Shown one piece after another: positions 8,332 through 17,833 of a DNA stretch of 64,000 bases. Under the pieces are notes generated by a model. It had not been told where the DNA came from. It made no database searches and was given only the letters and a program-made list of their open reading frames with translations. The translations under genes were made by a program, and so were the position numbers. Location: the NCBI RefSeq assembly GCF_900090275.1, contig NZ_LT607755.1, forward strand, positions 3,906,001-3,970,000. Reading direction: 5' to 3'. Within the stretch, counting starts at the first letter, position 1. Every line of letters begins with the position of its first letter. This DNA is from Micromonospora zamorensis (GTDB lineage: Bacteria; Actinomycetota; Actinomycetes; Mycobacteriales; Micromonosporaceae).

Positions 8332-8867
8332 TGACGCGGCCGACACTGTTCCTGACGGTCGGGCTCCCGTGCACCGGTAAGACCACTGCCGCTCGGCGTA
8401 TCGAAATCGAGCGGAAGGCGCTTCGTCTGACGAAGGACGAGTGGGTGAAGGCTCTCTATGGGCACGAGAATCCGCCATCGGCTCAGGACGTGATCGAAGG
8501 ACGACTCATCGAGATCGGGCTGCGCGCCCTCGAACTCGGCAACAACGTTGTGATCGACTTCGGTCTCTGGAGTCGGGACGAACGCTCCGCCCTGCGGAAG
8601 GCAGCAGCAGACCTCGGCGCGCTGGTGGAGATGCGCTACTTCGCCCTCACCCCAGCCGAGCAGCGCAGACGACTCGACCGGCGGCAAGCCGAAGCGCCGC
8701 ACACGACGTGGCCGATGTCCGACGAGGAACTCGCCGAGTGGGCCGCCACCATCGACATCCCCACGCCAGGCGAACTCGACGGCAGCGAACCCGTCGATGA
8801 GCCACCGGCTGGTTTCGCGACCTGGAACGAGTGGCGCGCACGCCGCTGGCCGCCGGCGGTCTCCTGA
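8331..8867 (+). CDS. AAA-family P-loop kinase-like protein
   Basis: 178 residues with a Walker A motif GLPCTGKTT close to the N-terminus and the charged RRIEIERKALRLTKDEW segment after it, then VVIDFGLWSRDERSALRKAA, the equivalent of the lid/Walker B region of Zeta-toxin and chloramphenicol phosphotransferase-like kinases. These enzymes phosphorylate small molecules or nucleotide sugars. I prefer the ATG at 8331 to the GTG at 8325 because GGAA at 8317 is better spaced. No antitoxin-like partner gene is next to it. The substrate cannot be deduced. Confidence 0.7.
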   Translation: MTRPTLFLTVGLPCTGKTTAARRIEIERKALRLTKDEWVKALYGHENPPSAQDVIEGRLIEIGLRALELGNNVVIDFGLWSRDERSALRKAAADLGALVEMRYFALTPAEQRRRLDRRQAEAPHTTWPMSDEELAEWAATIDIPTPGELDGSEPVDEPPAGFATWNEWRARRWPPAVS

Positions 8868-8944
8868 CGCCGGACCGCCAGGAGACGGTTTCCCGGCCGG
8901 TCGTTCGGGTACCGCCGCTGGTCAGGACAGAGGAAGGTACACAC

Positions 8945-9133
8945 ATGACCGAGCGGGACGAGCGACGCGATGGGGAGCAGACCGGGGTGCCGCAGGACGA
9001 GGGGGCCCGCAGCACCCGGGCGGCGCAGGACGCCCACGGCGGCAGCATGGCGCCGGGGCTGGTCGACGACACGGGCCACCCGGTGGCGCAGGCCCCGGCC
9101 GACCAGTTGGCCGACAGCGAAAACGAGGCCTGA
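8945..9133 (+). CDS. Small acidic hypothetical protein
   Basis: 62 residues, strongly polar and acidic (MTERDERRDGEQ at the start, DQLADSENEA at the end) with no membrane segment and probably disordered. An excellent AGGAAGG ribosome site seven bases before the ATG supports it as a real gene. I do not recognise a family. It stands alone between the kinase-like gene and the acyl-CoA oxidase-like gene, each in the same direction. Confidence 0.55.
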   Translation: MTERDERRDGEQTGVPQDEGARSTRAAQDAHGGSMAPGLVDDTGHPVAQAPADQLADSENEA

Positions 9134-9313
9134 GGCACGAGCGGCGGGCTGGTCGGGAGCGGTCCGGGCCAGCCCGTCGGTCGCTTGAGCGCGGTGTGAG
9201 AGTTCGATGGTGTCCCGTCTCACCCCGATCTCGTTCGCCAGGTCGCCACAGCCCGCCGGTACTCTTGATCGAGTACGGACTGTACCCATATGTCCACCAG
9301 CCGAGGGGTGACC

Positions 9314-11305
9314 ATGCACGATCACGCGTCCGGCCACATCGACCTCGTTCGCCTGCGGGACGTGCTCGACGGACCGTGGGCAAAGGTGCGCAACGCGCAC
9401 CGGGAGCACCTCGACGAGCGTTTCCTTCCGGTGTACGGCGAGACCGGTGACCAGGCACGTGAGCGGATCTCCCGGCTGCTGACCGAACTCCCCGTCGAAC
9501 TGGGGATCGCGTCGGCCTTTCCCACCGAGTACGGCGGCAGCGCCGACGTCGGCGGCTCGATCATCGCCAGCGAGATGCTGGCGCAGGTCGACCTCTCGCT
9601 GATGGTCAAGGCGGGCGTGCAGTGGGGCCTGTTCGGTGGCGCAGTCCAAGCCCTCGGCACCCAGCGCCACCACGACACCTACCTGCGGGACATCATCTCG
9701 GGCACCATTTTCGGCTGCTTCGCGATGACCGAGACCGGCCACGGGTCCGACGTCCAGCAACTGCGCACCACCTGCACGTACGACCCGCAGACGCAGACCT
9801 TCGACCTGCACACCCCGCACGAGGCGGCCCGCAAGGACTACATCGGCAACGCCGCCCGGGATGGACGCATGGCGGTCGTCTTCGCGCAGCTGATCACGAA
9901 CGGTCAGCGGCACGGCGTACACGCGTGGTTGGTGCCGATCCGCGACGCACAGGGCAACCCGCTGCCCGGCGTGACCATCGGCGACGCTGGGCCCAAGGCC
10001 GGCCTGCTCGGCGTGGACAACGGGCGGCTCAGCTTCGACCAGGTGCAGGTGCCCCGCGACATGCTGCTGGACCGTTACGGTCAGGTCGCCGAGGACGGCA
10101 CATACTCCAGCCCGATCGAGAACGACTCCCGGCGCTTCTTCACCATGCTCGGCACTCTGGTCCGTGGTCGGGTGAGCGTGGGCGGCGCCGCGTCGGCGGC
10201 CACCAAGTCGGCGCTGACCATCGCAGTGCGCTACGGCGACATCCGGCGCCAGTTCGACACTCCCGGCGCCGACCGGGAGGTGCTGATCAACGACTACCTG
10301 GCCCACCAGCGCAAGCTGCTGCCGGCCCTGGCCACCACGTACGCGCTGCACTTCGCCCAGACCGAGCTGGTCGCTGCGCTGAATGAGGTGCAGGGCGGCG
10401 ACGGGCCGGTCGACGAGCACCGGCAGCGGGAGCTGGAGTCCCGGGCCGCCGGCCTCAAGGCCGCGCAGACCTGGCACGCGACCCGCACCATCCAGATGTG
10501 CCGCGAGGCGTGCGGCGGCGCCGGCTACCTGGCAGAGAACCGGCTACCCAGTCTCAAGGCCGACACCGACGTCTTCACCACGTTCGAGGGCGACAACACG
10601 GTGCTGCTGCAGCTGGTCGCCAAGGGTTTGCTCACCGGCTACCGCGACGAGTTCGGCTCGTTGGACGGCTGGGGGCGCGCCTCCTTCGTCGCTGAGCAGG
10701 TCCGCGAGATGGTGCTCGAGCGCACCGCCGCACGGTCGCTCATCGAACGGCTGATCAGCGCGGTGCCCGGCCGCGACGAGGAAGTCGCCGTCACCGACCG
10801 CGGCTGGCAGCTGAAGGCCTTCGAGGACCGTGAGCGGCACCTCCTCGACGGCGCTGTCCGTCGCCTTCGCGGCGGCGCGGCCACCAAGAAGGACCGCCCC
10901 TTCGACATCTTCAACGACGTCCAGGACCACGTCCTGGCCGTCGCCGCCGCGCACATCGACCGGGTCACCCTGGAGGCGTTCGTCGCCGGCATCGCGGACA
11001 CCGCCGACCCGGCGGTCCAGGCGCTCCTCTCCCGCGTCTGTGACCTGTACGCGCTCAGCGTCATCGAGGCGAACAAGGGGTGGTTCCTGGAGCACGGCCG
11101 GCTCACGCCGGCCCGCTCGAAGGCGATCACCGGCGTGGTGAACGGACTGCTCAAAGAGCTGCGCCCGCACATGCGAACGCTCGTGGACGGCTTCGCCATC
11201 CCGGACACGTGGCTGCACTGCGCCATCCTGCGCGAGGAACCCCGCAGGCAGGAAACCATGTCCGCCCATGACGCCACCAGTGGTACGCAGGCAGTCCCGG
11301 TGTAG
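9314..11305 (+). CDS. Acyl-CoA dehydrogenase/oxidase-like flavoprotein
   Basis: 663 residues from the ATG at 9314 (GAGGGG ribosome site). Domain order is that of acyl-CoA oxidases: an N-terminal helical domain, the FAD-binding middle domain with MTETGHGSDV and KDYIGNAA, a C-terminal helical domain with RYGDIRRQF, and the catalytic-base region TTFEGDNTVLLQLVAKGL. It is longer than ordinary acyl-CoA dehydrogenases (about 380 residues), matching the ACOX group with its extra C-terminal domain. It would oxidise an acyl-CoA at the alpha-beta bond using FAD. Monocistronic; a convergent PhzF gene follows 30 bases later. Confidence 0.85.
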   Translation: MHDHASGHIDLVRLRDVLDGPWAKVRNAHREHLDERFLPVYGETGDQARERISRLLTELPVELGIASAFPTEYGGSADVGGSIIASEMLAQVDLSLMVKAGVQWGLFGGAVQALGTQRHHDTYLRDIISGTIFGCFAMTETGHGSDVQQLRTTCTYDPQTQTFDLHTPHEAARKDYIGNAARDGRMAVVFAQLITNGQRHGVHAWLVPIRDAQGNPLPGVTIGDAGPKAGLLGVDNGRLSFDQVQVPRDMLLDRYGQVAEDGTYSSPIENDSRRFFTMLGTLVRGRVSVGGAASAATKSALTIAVRYGDIRRQFDTPGADREVLINDYLAHQRKLLPALATTYALHFAQTELVAALNEVQGGDGPVDEHRQRELESRAAGLKAAQTWHATRTIQMCREACGGAGYLAENRLPSLKADTDVFTTFEGDNTVLLQLVAKGLLTGYRDEFGSLDGWGRASFVAEQVREMVLERTAARSLIERLISAVPGRDEEVAVTDRGWQLKAFEDRERHLLDGAVRRLRGGAATKKDRPFDIFNDVQDHVLAVAAAHIDRVTLEAFVAGIADTADPAVQALLSRVCDLYALSVIEANKGWFLEHGRLTPARSKAITGVVNGLLKELRPHMRTLVDGFAIPDTWLHCAILREEPRRQETMSAHDATSGTQAVPV

Positions 11306-11336
11306 GCAGGCAGACTCGCTGACCGACAGGGCTCAT

Positions 11337-12032
11337 TCAGAGGGAGCGGGTTTCCTCAAGGATGACCCGGCCACCGACCTCGACGGTGCCGTTCGGACCG
11401 GGTCGGGTCAGGATCTGAGATCCCTTGCCCTGGATGATGTCCAGCGCCCGCTGCAGTTCCGCGGTGAGCACGATCGCGGACGCGCCGGTGGCTTCATCCT
11501 CGGCGATGGCGTCGCCCCGGCGGGGAAATCCTCTGGTACGCACCCGACCGGCGGCCCGGTCTTGCCACGCCCACGCGTACAGCCACCCGTCACCTGGCGG
11601 CGGGCACGGCAATGCGTCGACCTCCTCGGCTGAGGCGTACTGCTGCATGCGCCTGTCGGGCACCCACTGCGAGCGACCACTGATCCAGGTGAACTCGCCG
11701 TCCTGCCAGGTTGGCACCGATCCCGCTGGTGGGTGTAGGAGTTCCGGCCTGGCTCCGAGCCGACTCAGCAACCAGGAGGTGCCCACCAACGGATGACCGG
11801 CAAACGGCAGCCGCACGCTCGGCGTGTGAATATCGACGGTTCCTGTGCCGGCGTCATCGACGAAGACGGTTTCGCTGAAGCCCAGTCGCGCGGCCACGGC
11901 ATGGCGGTCCTGCCCAGCGGCCACGGCATGGCCGTCAAGAACAACGCCGAGCTGGTTTCCGTACGTGCCGCCGGGACCGCAGAACACACGAAGTACATGC
12001 AGATCTGTCACGAGCGATGCTAACCACACCAA
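11337..12032 (-). CDS. PhzF family epimerase/isomerase-like protein
   Basis: 231 residues with the PhzF (diaminopimelate-epimerase fold) hallmarks: YGNQLGVVLDG near the N-terminus, the catalytic glutamate in LGFSETVFVDD and PFAGHPLVGTSWLL in the first half; the second lobe carries EDEATGASAIVLTAEL and the RPGPNGTVEVGG tail. Length is slightly short for the family (about 260-280). The GTG at 12011 (VTDLHVLRVF) is a likely alternative start because the first seven residues are not conserved. No phenazine genes are nearby, so the substrate is open. Confidence 0.8.
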   Translation of the reverse strand: MVWLASLVTDLHVLRVFCGPGGTYGNQLGVVLDGHAVAAGQDRHAVAARLGFSETVFVDDAGTGTVDIHTPSVRLPFAGHPLVGTSWLLSRLGARPELLHPPAGSVPTWQDGEFTWISGRSQWVPDRRMQQYASAEEVDALPCPPPGDGWLYAWAWQDRAAGRVRTRGFPRRGDAIAEDEATGASAIVLTAELQRALDIIQGKGSQILTRPGPNGTVEVGGRVILEETRSL

Positions 12033-12188
12033 GCCTGCTGGGCGGACACCGTGCGCTCGTCGGCGCGTTCGGCATCCCCCTCCCTGTTACGCCGCGTGCC
12101 ACGCGGATCGCGGCTGCCGGTGATCTGAGCCGCCGCCACGTAGCGACAGGCTCAGCGCTGGGAGGTCGCGCCAGACCGCTCGCGCGCA

Positions 12189-13001
12189 TCACCCCAGGTC
12201 AAAGCGTTCCGCGAACGTGCGATACACCGGTGTTCCCGGCAGATTGTCGCGGATGGCAAACACCACGTGGTCGAAGCGATCGACCTCCCGCAGCGCATGG
12301 GCGAAGGCGTCGGCGACCGTAGCGGGATCGTTGCGGAACACGCCGCATCCCCACGCGCCCAACACCAACGTCCGATGTCCGTGCGCGGCCGCGACCTCCA
12401 GCACTCGGCGAGCACGCCGGGCCAGCACCGCCGGTACGTCCGCAACGTGTTCGGGCTGGTTGCGGAGGATCGCGCCCAGGTTCGGCGCCGCAGCGGTCAA
12501 GAACGATGTCGTGTGTGGCCGGTCGAGCAGATTGCCCCTGTCGTCCCGGAAGACCGGCACGTCCGGGGAGAAGATGACGCGATCGCTGTAGCGCAGGTCC
12601 CGCTGTTCGCGGTGGAACGCATAGAACTCCCGGGCAGCAAGGAGACATGGGTACAGCGCCGAGGAGCGGGCGATGCTCTCCTCCTGCGCCTTCGCTCCGC
12701 CCAGGAACCCACCACCCGGATTCTTCGCCGAGGCGAACACCAGACAGGCCGCTCCGGGCGCCAGCCGACGCGCTGCCTGCAACGTCGACTCGTACGTCAC
12801 CTCCACCCTGCCTGCACCGGGCTCCGCGTCTCCCACCGCGGGCACCTCGTCCGGCAGGTAGAGACGAGTGCCGGCGACTGCAGCACGTACCACCTCGCCG
12901 ATGCCGACCTCGTCACCGGCACCATTGCGATAGCGACCCGAGTCAGCGATTGCAACCGTCTGCCGGGCAATCTCGCGCAGACGACCGCTCACCCGGCGCA
13001 C
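12189..13001 (-). CDS. TIGR02452 family, bacterial-type poly(ADP-ribose) glycohydrolase
   Basis: 270 residues from a GTG start. It carries the microbial PARG signature: KNPGGGFLGGAKAQEESIAR, where GGG (residues 96-98) binds ADP-ribose and QEE (106-108) supplies the catalytic glutamates; the macrodomain core continues with RTLVLGAWGCGVFRNDP, also conserved. The enzyme removes ADP-ribose chains or ADP-ribose from proteins. There is no ADP-ribosyltransferase gene in the window. The promoter lies in the 72 bases before the left end of the insertion sequence, so the insertion may alter its expression. Confidence 0.85.
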   Translation of the reverse strand: MRRVSGRLREIARQTVAIADSGRYRNGAGDEVGIGEVVRAAVAGTRLYLPDEVPAVGDAEPGAGRVEVTYESTLQAARRLAPGAACLVFASAKNPGGGFLGGAKAQEESIARSSALYPCLLAAREFYAFHREQRDLRYSDRVIFSPDVPVFRDDRGNLLDRPHTTSFLTAAAPNLGAILRNQPEHVADVPAVLARRARRVLEVAAAHGHRTLVLGAWGCGVFRNDPATVADAFAHALREVDRFDHVVFAIRDNLPGTPVYRTFAERFDLG

Positions 13002-13072
13002 TCGTCTGCGCTACGACCCTTGTTCTCCACGAGGAGCAAGCTAGGCAGTCCCGTCTTAGCCGGCAACCGGGT

Positions 13073-13074
13073 TA
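13073..13074. repeat. TA target-site duplication, left copy
   Basis: TA abuts the left inverted repeat of the IS5-family element; the matching TA is at 14106-14107. Removing the element and one copy rebuilds an uninterrupted MocR reading frame, which supports this as the duplicated target. Confidence 0.7.
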
Positions 13075-14105
13075 GCGCGTGTTTCGTAAGTGGGCGTTGG
13101 CCGGGTGAGGTCACGGCGTGGCGGTGATCGATAACTGAAGAGGTCTCCGGTAAGTGGGTTAGCGACCAAGCAAACCTGAATACCGGAGACCTCGTGGCCA
13201 GCCTAGCGGCGGCGGCGCGGCATGACCTGAGCGACATCCAGTGGCAGCACCTGCACCCGTTGCTGCCTGCGGAATCCTCACGGGGAAGACCGTCCACGTG
13301 GACCAAACGACAGATCATCGACGGCATACGGTGGCGGGCACGCACCGGTGCCCCATGGCGTGACGTGCCCGCGACCTACGCCCCATGGCAAACGCTGTAT
13401 CGATGGTTCCGCCGCTGGCAGCGTGATGGCACCTGGGCCCGTGTCCTGGCCGGGCTGCAATCCGCCGCAGATACGGCCGGGCGCATCGACTGGAGCGTCA
13501 GCGTCGACTCCACGATCAGCCGCGCCCATCAACACGCGGCCGGCGCCCGTCGTGACGGCGACCGGCAGAAAGAACCACCCGGCGGGATCCATACCGAGCC
13601 CGCTGATCACGCGCTGGGTCGTTCGCGGGGCGGCTGGACCACCAAGACTCATCTCGCCTGCGAGCAGGGCCGCAAGGTCCTGGCCGCCGTCGTCACGGCC
13701 GGGCACCGCGGTGACAGCCCGCAGTTCACCACGGTCCTCGACCGCATCCGAGTCACCCGATCCGGACCCGGCCGGCCCCGGACCCGCCCACAGCAGGTCC
13801 TCGCGGACCGGGCCTACACGTCCAAGGCCAACCGCGCCTACCTACGCCGACGAGGAATCAAGGCCTGCATCCCGAGCAAGACTGACCAAGACGCCCACCG
13901 CCTCGCGAAAGGCTCCCGCGGCGGCCGACCGCCCGCCTTCAGCCCTGAGACCTACCGCCGACGCCACGCCGTGGAGTGCGGCATCAACCAGCTCAAGCAA
14001 CACCGCGCCATGGCCACCCGCTACGACAAACTGGCCGTGCGCTACGAAGCCACCCTGACCATCGCCGCCATCAACCAGTACCTCCGCGCCTTATGAAACA
14101 CGCGC
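13075..14105 (+). mobile_element. IS5-family insertion sequence, intact, 1031 bp
   Basis: Terminal inverted repeats of 16 bases, GCGCGTGTTTCGTAAG at 13075-13090 and its complement with one mismatch at 14090-14105, enclose a single full-length transposase gene. TA duplications flank the element. Size, single-frame DDE transposase and a 2-bp TA target fit the IS427/IS5 group. The ends and frame are undamaged, so it may still be mobile. It separates the PARG-like gene from the MocR gene and supplies the last codons of the latter. Confidence 0.9.
13194..14096 (+). CDS. IS5-family DDE transposase
   Basis: 300 residues starting with a GTG ([16 protein letters not shown]). The N-terminal DUF4096-like segment ([16 protein letters not shown]) is followed by the DDE domain: first Asp in [15 protein letters not shown], second Asp in [17 protein letters not shown], and the Glu in [21 protein letters not shown]. 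The reading frame is complete, which with the intact inverted repeats suggests an active or recently active element. The stop lies within the right inverted repeat. Confidence 0.9.
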   Translation: MASLAAAARHDLSDIQWQHLHPLLPAESSRGRPSTWTKRQIIDGIRWRARTGAPWRDVPATYAPWQTLYRWFRRWQRDGTWARVLAGLQSAADTAGRIDWSVSVDSTISRAHQHAAGARRDGDRQKEPPGGIHTEPADHALGRSRGGWTTKTHLACEQGRKVLAAVVTAGHRGDSPQFTTVLDRIRVTRSGPGRPRTRPQQVLADRAYTSKANRAYLRRRGIKACIPSKTDQDAHRLAKGSRGGRPPAFSPETYRRRHAVECGINQLKQHRAMATRYDKLAVRYEATLTIAAINQYLRAL

Positions 14106-15540
14106 TAGTGATGTCCGTCAGCTGAGAAGATGCCCGGACCTCCGTGACCGCGTCGGCGAGGGCTTCCACTCCGTCGGCGATGGCGCGTTCGGTGAGGGTG
14201 GCGTAGCCGAAGAGAAGCCCGCCGGGTCCGGTGGGGCTCAGTCGGTACCGGGAGACGCCTTGCACCACCAGTCCGCGCCGGGCGGCGGCAGCGACGACCG
14301 GGGCCTCGTCGAGGTCGTGCGGGAGCCAGGTGACGACGTGTTGGCCCGCCGCGACACCGACCGGTTCCAGTTCGGGCAGCCGTGCGCGCAGCGCGGCCAG
14401 GAGTGCGTCGCGGCGGCGGCGGTAGACCGGGCGCATGCGCCGTAGGTGCCGGTCGAATTCGCCGCGGGTGAGGAAGTCGGCGAAGGTCAGTTGGTCGATG
14501 ACGGGAGAGCCGCGGTCGGCCCGTACCTTGGCCGCCGTGATTTCGTCGACCAGGTGTGACGGCGCAAGCAGCCACCCGAGGCGCAGCCCTGGTGCCAGTG
14601 TCTTGCTCGCCGTGCCGCAGTAGACGACGGTGGCAGGTGCCAGCCCCTGCATGGCGCCGACGGGTGAGCGGTCGTAGCGGTACTCCGCGTCGTAGTCGTC
14701 CTCGATCACCACGGCGCCGCGACGCTGCGCCCAGCCGATCACCCGGGCCCGCGCGCTGGCCGACAGGACGCCGCCGGTGGGCCACTGGTGCGAGGGCGTC
14801 AGCACGACGGCGTCCGCGTCGGTCTGTTCGAGCTTCTCGACGAGAATGCCGTCTGGCCCGACCGGGACGCCGATCACGTCCAGGCCGACGGAGGCCGCGA
14901 CGAGGCGGGCGTCGTCGTCAGCGGATGGGTCCTCGACGGCCACCCTGCGGGCGCCGCGCGCCGCGAGCACCTGGAGTATCAGCGCGATGCCTTGGCCGTA
15001 GCCGCTGCAGATCACGACATTCTCCGGGCGGGCCGATGTGCCGCGGACACGGTTGAGGTAGTCGCTCAGGGCTGTGTGCAGTTCGGGTACGCCACGCCCG
15101 TCGAGGTAGGCGAAGCGTTCGTTCGGCGTGGTGGTGAGGATGGTTCGCACCGAACGCAGCCAGGCAGCCCGAGGGAACGACGACACGTCGGTGCGGCCGT
15201 ACCCGAAGTCGATCCCGGCCGCCGGCCGATCCCCGCCGCGCCGACTCGCCGACGGTGGAACCGGATCGACGGCGACCTGGGTGTAGCCGCCCGCCTGACT
15301 GGTGAGGTAGCCCTCGGCGACGAGTTGCTGGTAGGCCTCGACCACGACGCCGCGTGAGACTCCCAGATCGGCCGCGATGGTGCGGGTGGGCGGCAGGGAC
15401 GTCCCGAGACGCAATCGGCCAGCCCGGATGCTGCCCCGGATCGAGGCGGCGATCTGCCGGTGCAGCGGTTCGCCCGCAGACCGGTCGACATCGATGAGCA
15501 GGTCCTCCGCAGTGCTCGAATTGGTCCTGGTTCGACCCAT
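14071..15540 (-). CDS. MocR/PdxR-type GntR regulator with aminotransferase domain, 3' end replaced by the IS
   Basis: 489 residues. An N-terminal winged helix (residues about 25-90, [19 protein letters not shown]) is joined to a fold-type I aminotransferase domain with the pyridoxal-phosphate lysine in [14 protein letters not shown] (Lys313). Such proteins sense PLP or a metabolite and regulate divergent genes, here the FAD oxidase starting 47 bases away. The insertion sequence at 13075-14105 lies inside the 3' end: residues about 480-489 and the stop are element-derived. Removing the element restores a native tail DITNPVAG followed by TAA (about 483 residues). The change is small, so function may persist. 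Confidence 0.85.
   Translation of the reverse strand: MGRTRTNSSTAEDLLIDVDRSAGEPLHRQIAASIRGSIRAGRLRLGTSLPPTRTIAADLGVSRGVVVEAYQQLVAEGYLTSQAGGYTQVAVDPVPPSASRRGGDRPAAGIDFGYGRTDVSSFPRAAWLRSVRTILTTTPNERFAYLDGRGVPELHTALSDYLNRVRGTSARPENVVICSGYGQGIALILQVLAARGARRVAVEDPSADDDARLVAASVGLDVIGVPVGPDGILVEKLEQTDADAVVLTPSHQWPTGGVLSASARARVIGWAQRRGAVVIEDDYDAEYRYDRSPVGAMQGLAPATVVYCGTASKTLAPGLRLGWLLAPSHLVDEITAAKVRADRGSPVIDQLTFADFLTRGEFDRHLRRMRPVYRRRRDALLAALRARLPELEPVGVAAGQHVVTWLPHDLDEAPVVAAAARRGLVVQGVSRYRLSPTGPGGLLFGYATLTERAIADGVEALADAVTEVRASSQLTDITSACFIRRGGTG
14106..14107. repeat. TA target-site duplication, right copy
   Basis: Right-hand TA next to the IS5-family element, in the codon pair ACT-AGC of the MocR gene. 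Confidence 0.7.
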
Positions 15541-15587
15541 GGAATCGGACCTTACCGGGTGTACCGATTTCCATCAGGCTCGGATGT

Positions 15588-16940
15588 ATGACGACAACGA
15601 CCAGCCCTCGCTTCGACGGCCACCTCCTCACCCCGGGCAACCCGGGGTACGACGCGGCCCGCACCGTCTGGAACGCCATGATTGACCGCCGCCCGCGGAT
15701 GATCGTGCAGGCCGCGAGCGTCACCGACGTGGTGACCGCGGTGCGCCTCGCCCGCGAACTCGATCTGGAAATCGGGGTACGCTGCGGCGGGCACAACGTG
15801 GCCGGCCTCGCCGTCCCGGCGAACGGCCTGATGATCGATCTGACCCCGTTGAACGGCGTTCGGGTCGACCCGATCCGACGACGCGCCCGGGTCCAGGGCG
15901 GCGCGCTGCTCGGCGCACTCGACCGGGCGTCGCAGCCACACGGCCTCGCCACGACCGCCGGTAACGTCTCGCACACCGGGGTCGGCGGCCTGACCCTCGG
16001 CGGCGGCATGGGCTGGCTCGCCCGCCAACACGGGTTGGCCTGCGACAACGTCGTCTCCTACACGATGGTCACCGCGGACGGGGAAGTGGTGACCGCGAGC
16101 CGAACCGACAACCCCGACCTCTACTGGGGCCTACGCGGCGGGGGCGGCAACTTCGGCATCGTCACCGACTTCGACTTCCAAATGCACCACATCGGAACGC
16201 AGGCCCTGGTCGCCGAGTTCGACTTCCGCGCCGAGGACGCCGTACCGGTGCTCGAAGGCTGGCGGGACCTCAACGCCGTCGCGCCGCGGCAGGCGACCTT
16301 CACCGCCGATGTCCACAGCACGGCCAGGGGCCCTGTCGCCACCGTCGGCTTCGTGTGGGTCGGCGAGCCGGCACAGGGTCACCGGTTGCTGCCGGCGATG
16401 CGCGCGCTCGGGCGCCCGGTCGCGGAGCGGGTCACCACGCCGTCGTACCTGGAACTTCAGCAACGCGACGACACCGTCGGCGGCCACGCCTACCGCCGGT
16501 ACTCCAGTGCGCACTACCTGCGGCAGTTCCCCACCGCCGCGATCGAGGCGTTCCTGCTGCGCGGCGAGTCGGACCTGCACACCGGCGCCCACCTCGCCAA
16601 CGTCGGGCTACAGGCGCACGGCGGTGCCATCGCCGACATCGCGGATGCCGACGCCGCGTTCAGCCACCGCGGCACCATGTTCGAGTTCGGTGCCGGCTCC
16701 CGCTGGACCGAGCCATCCGAAGACGACATTTGGATGGCAGCGGCTCGCAGTGCCGGAGCCGCGCTCGACCCGTACGCCGACGGCGTCTACGTCAACTCGC
16801 TCGCCGCCGACGAGGGGCAACGCGGCGTACGCCGCGCGTACCCAGTCGCCAAGCTCGCCAGGCTCACCGCACTCAAGACGATCTGGGACCCACGCAACGT
16901 GTTCCACCTCAACCACAACATCCGGCCCCACAGCCAGTAG
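15588..16940 (+). CDS. BBE-like FAD-linked oxidase
   Basis: 450 residues of the vanillyl-alcohol-oxidase fold. The FAD domain shows RCGGHNVAG with His69 in the position of the covalent flavin link, and GVGGLTLGGGMGWLARQHGL; the substrate domain ends in YPVAKLARLTALKTIWDP and the berberine-bridge tail FHLNHNI. The second linking cysteine of bicovalent enzymes is not evident, so it is probably monocovalent as in 6-hydroxynicotine oxidase. It oxidises amines or alcohols with oxygen. Divergent from the MocR gene, which probably controls it. Confidence 0.85.
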   Translation: MTTTTSPRFDGHLLTPGNPGYDAARTVWNAMIDRRPRMIVQAASVTDVVTAVRLARELDLEIGVRCGGHNVAGLAVPANGLMIDLTPLNGVRVDPIRRRARVQGGALLGALDRASQPHGLATTAGNVSHTGVGGLTLGGGMGWLARQHGLACDNVVSYTMVTADGEVVTASRTDNPDLYWGLRGGGGNFGIVTDFDFQMHHIGTQALVAEFDFRAEDAVPVLEGWRDLNAVAPRQATFTADVHSTARGPVATVGFVWVGEPAQGHRLLPAMRALGRPVAERVTTPSYLELQQRDDTVGGHAYRRYSSAHYLRQFPTAAIEAFLLRGESDLHTGAHLANVGLQAHGGAIADIADADAAFSHRGTMFEFGAGSRWTEPSEDDIWMAAARSAGAALDPYADGVYVNSLAADEGQRGVRRAYPVAKLARLTALKTIWDPRNVFHLNHNIRPHSQ

Positions 16941-16964
16941 CGCAGCCGGCTGCTGCCTTGGGGG

Positions 16965-17477
16965 TCAGTCCTCGTCGCTCTTCTTCTTGTCGCTCTTCTT
17001 CTTGTCGCGGTCCATGGCCAGGTCGAGCGCGAGGACGCTGCCGATGATGAGCAGCGGGTCGACGCCGGCAGTGACCTGCACGGCGTACGTGTCCCGGATC
17101 GTCAGCCACCTCTTGGAAACCACGGCCACCTCGGTGCCGTCCCGTTCGATCACGTACTCGTGGTCGAGCAGGTCACCCTTCATCTCCAGGTCGTCGGGCC
17201 CTGGCACGTCGATGGTGAACTTGTCGCGGAACGGCGTGAGCAGATTCTTGCGGACCTCCGCGGCCTTCTCGCCGCCGATCCTGATCTCGTACGTGGGACG
17301 CAGGGCCACCAGGTGCCGGTGCAGCGTGGCGACCTCATGGCCGGAGGCGTCCTCGATGATGACCTTGTTGCGGACGCTGAGCACCTTGCCGTCGACGTGG
17401 AAGACCTTGGTGCCGTGCTCGTCGAGCACGTCGAAGTCGTCGCCGATCGAGAAGAACCGCTCCCTGATGACAAACAT
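16965..17477 (-). CDS. LURP-one-related (tubby-like scramblase fold) protein
   Basis: 170 residues starting MFVIRERFFSIGDDFDV, a textbook N-terminus of the LURP-one-related/DUF567 family, continuing with alternating beta strands (VFHVDGKVLSVRNKVII, EIRIGGEKAAEVRKN) around one hydrophobic C-terminal helix VDPLLIIGSVLALDLAM that forms the barrel core. The C-terminus is a short lysine-rich repeat KKKSDKKKSDED. Function in bacteria is unknown; membrane-lipid or ligand binding is suggested from the fold. It is the first gene downstream of the tRNA array and in the same direction. Confidence 0.8.
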   Translation of the reverse strand: MFVIRERFFSIGDDFDVLDEHGTKVFHVDGKVLSVRNKVIIEDASGHEVATLHRHLVALRPTYEIRIGGEKAAEVRKNLLTPFRDKFTIDVPGPDDLEMKGDLLDHEYVIERDGTEVAVVSKRWLTIRDTYAVQVTAGVDPLLIIGSVLALDLAMDRDKKKSDKKKSDED

Positions 17478-17591
17478 GAACCGATTCTCCCCCACCCCGC
17501 CCGGAAGTGCCGGCCGGCCGGGTGCGGCAGACCCTTCGGCTCCCCCATCGGGAACAGCATCCCGCTCGCTCTCCGCAGTGGATGGCAGTCG

Positions 17592-17662
17592 AGGCCGTGA
17601 CCGGGATCGAACCGGCGTACGCGGTTTTGCGGACCGCTCCCTCACCACTCGGGCACACGACC
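17592..17662 (-). tRNA. tRNA-Cys(GCA), C33 variant
   Basis: Cloverleaf with acceptor GGTCGTG/CACGGCC, anticodon loop CCGCAAA and T loop TTCGATC; discriminator U73 as expected for cysteine. Position 33 is C instead of the near-universal U. No CCA is encoded. It is the last gene of the array in transcription order. Confidence 0.8.
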
Positions 17663-17671
17663 AGGCAGAAG

Positions 17672-17744
17672 CGCCCGCAGAGGGAATCGAACCCCCGACA
17701 CCCAGCTCCGGAAGCTGGTGCTCTGTCCCCTGAGCTACGCGGGC
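17672..17744 (-). tRNA. tRNA-Arg(CCG)
   Basis: Acceptor GCCCGCG/TGCGGGC, anticodon loop TTCCGGA, T loop TTCGATT. All arms pair; reads CGG codons. No encoded CCA. Confidence 0.9.
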
Positions 17745-17749
17745 ATGCG

Positions 17750-17833
17750 TGGGAGTGGGGAGATTCGAACTCCCTGAGCGCGAACGCACCGGGGTTACAG
17801 CCCGGCCCACCTCGCCATCGGTGGCGCACTCCC
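17750..17833 (-). tRNA. tRNA-Tyr(GTA)
   Basis: Class II tRNA with a long variable arm (GCGTTCGCGC hairpin), acceptor GGGAGTG/CACTCCC and anticodon loop CTGTAAC. Discriminator A73. Its 5' end touches the CCA of the histidine tRNA gene with no spacer. Confidence 0.9.

Noticed and set aside
16975..17010. Tandem CTTCTTCTTGTCG repeats as a regulatory repeat
   Set aside because: They encode the KKKSD repeat at the C-terminus of the LURP-one-related protein and need no separate explanation.
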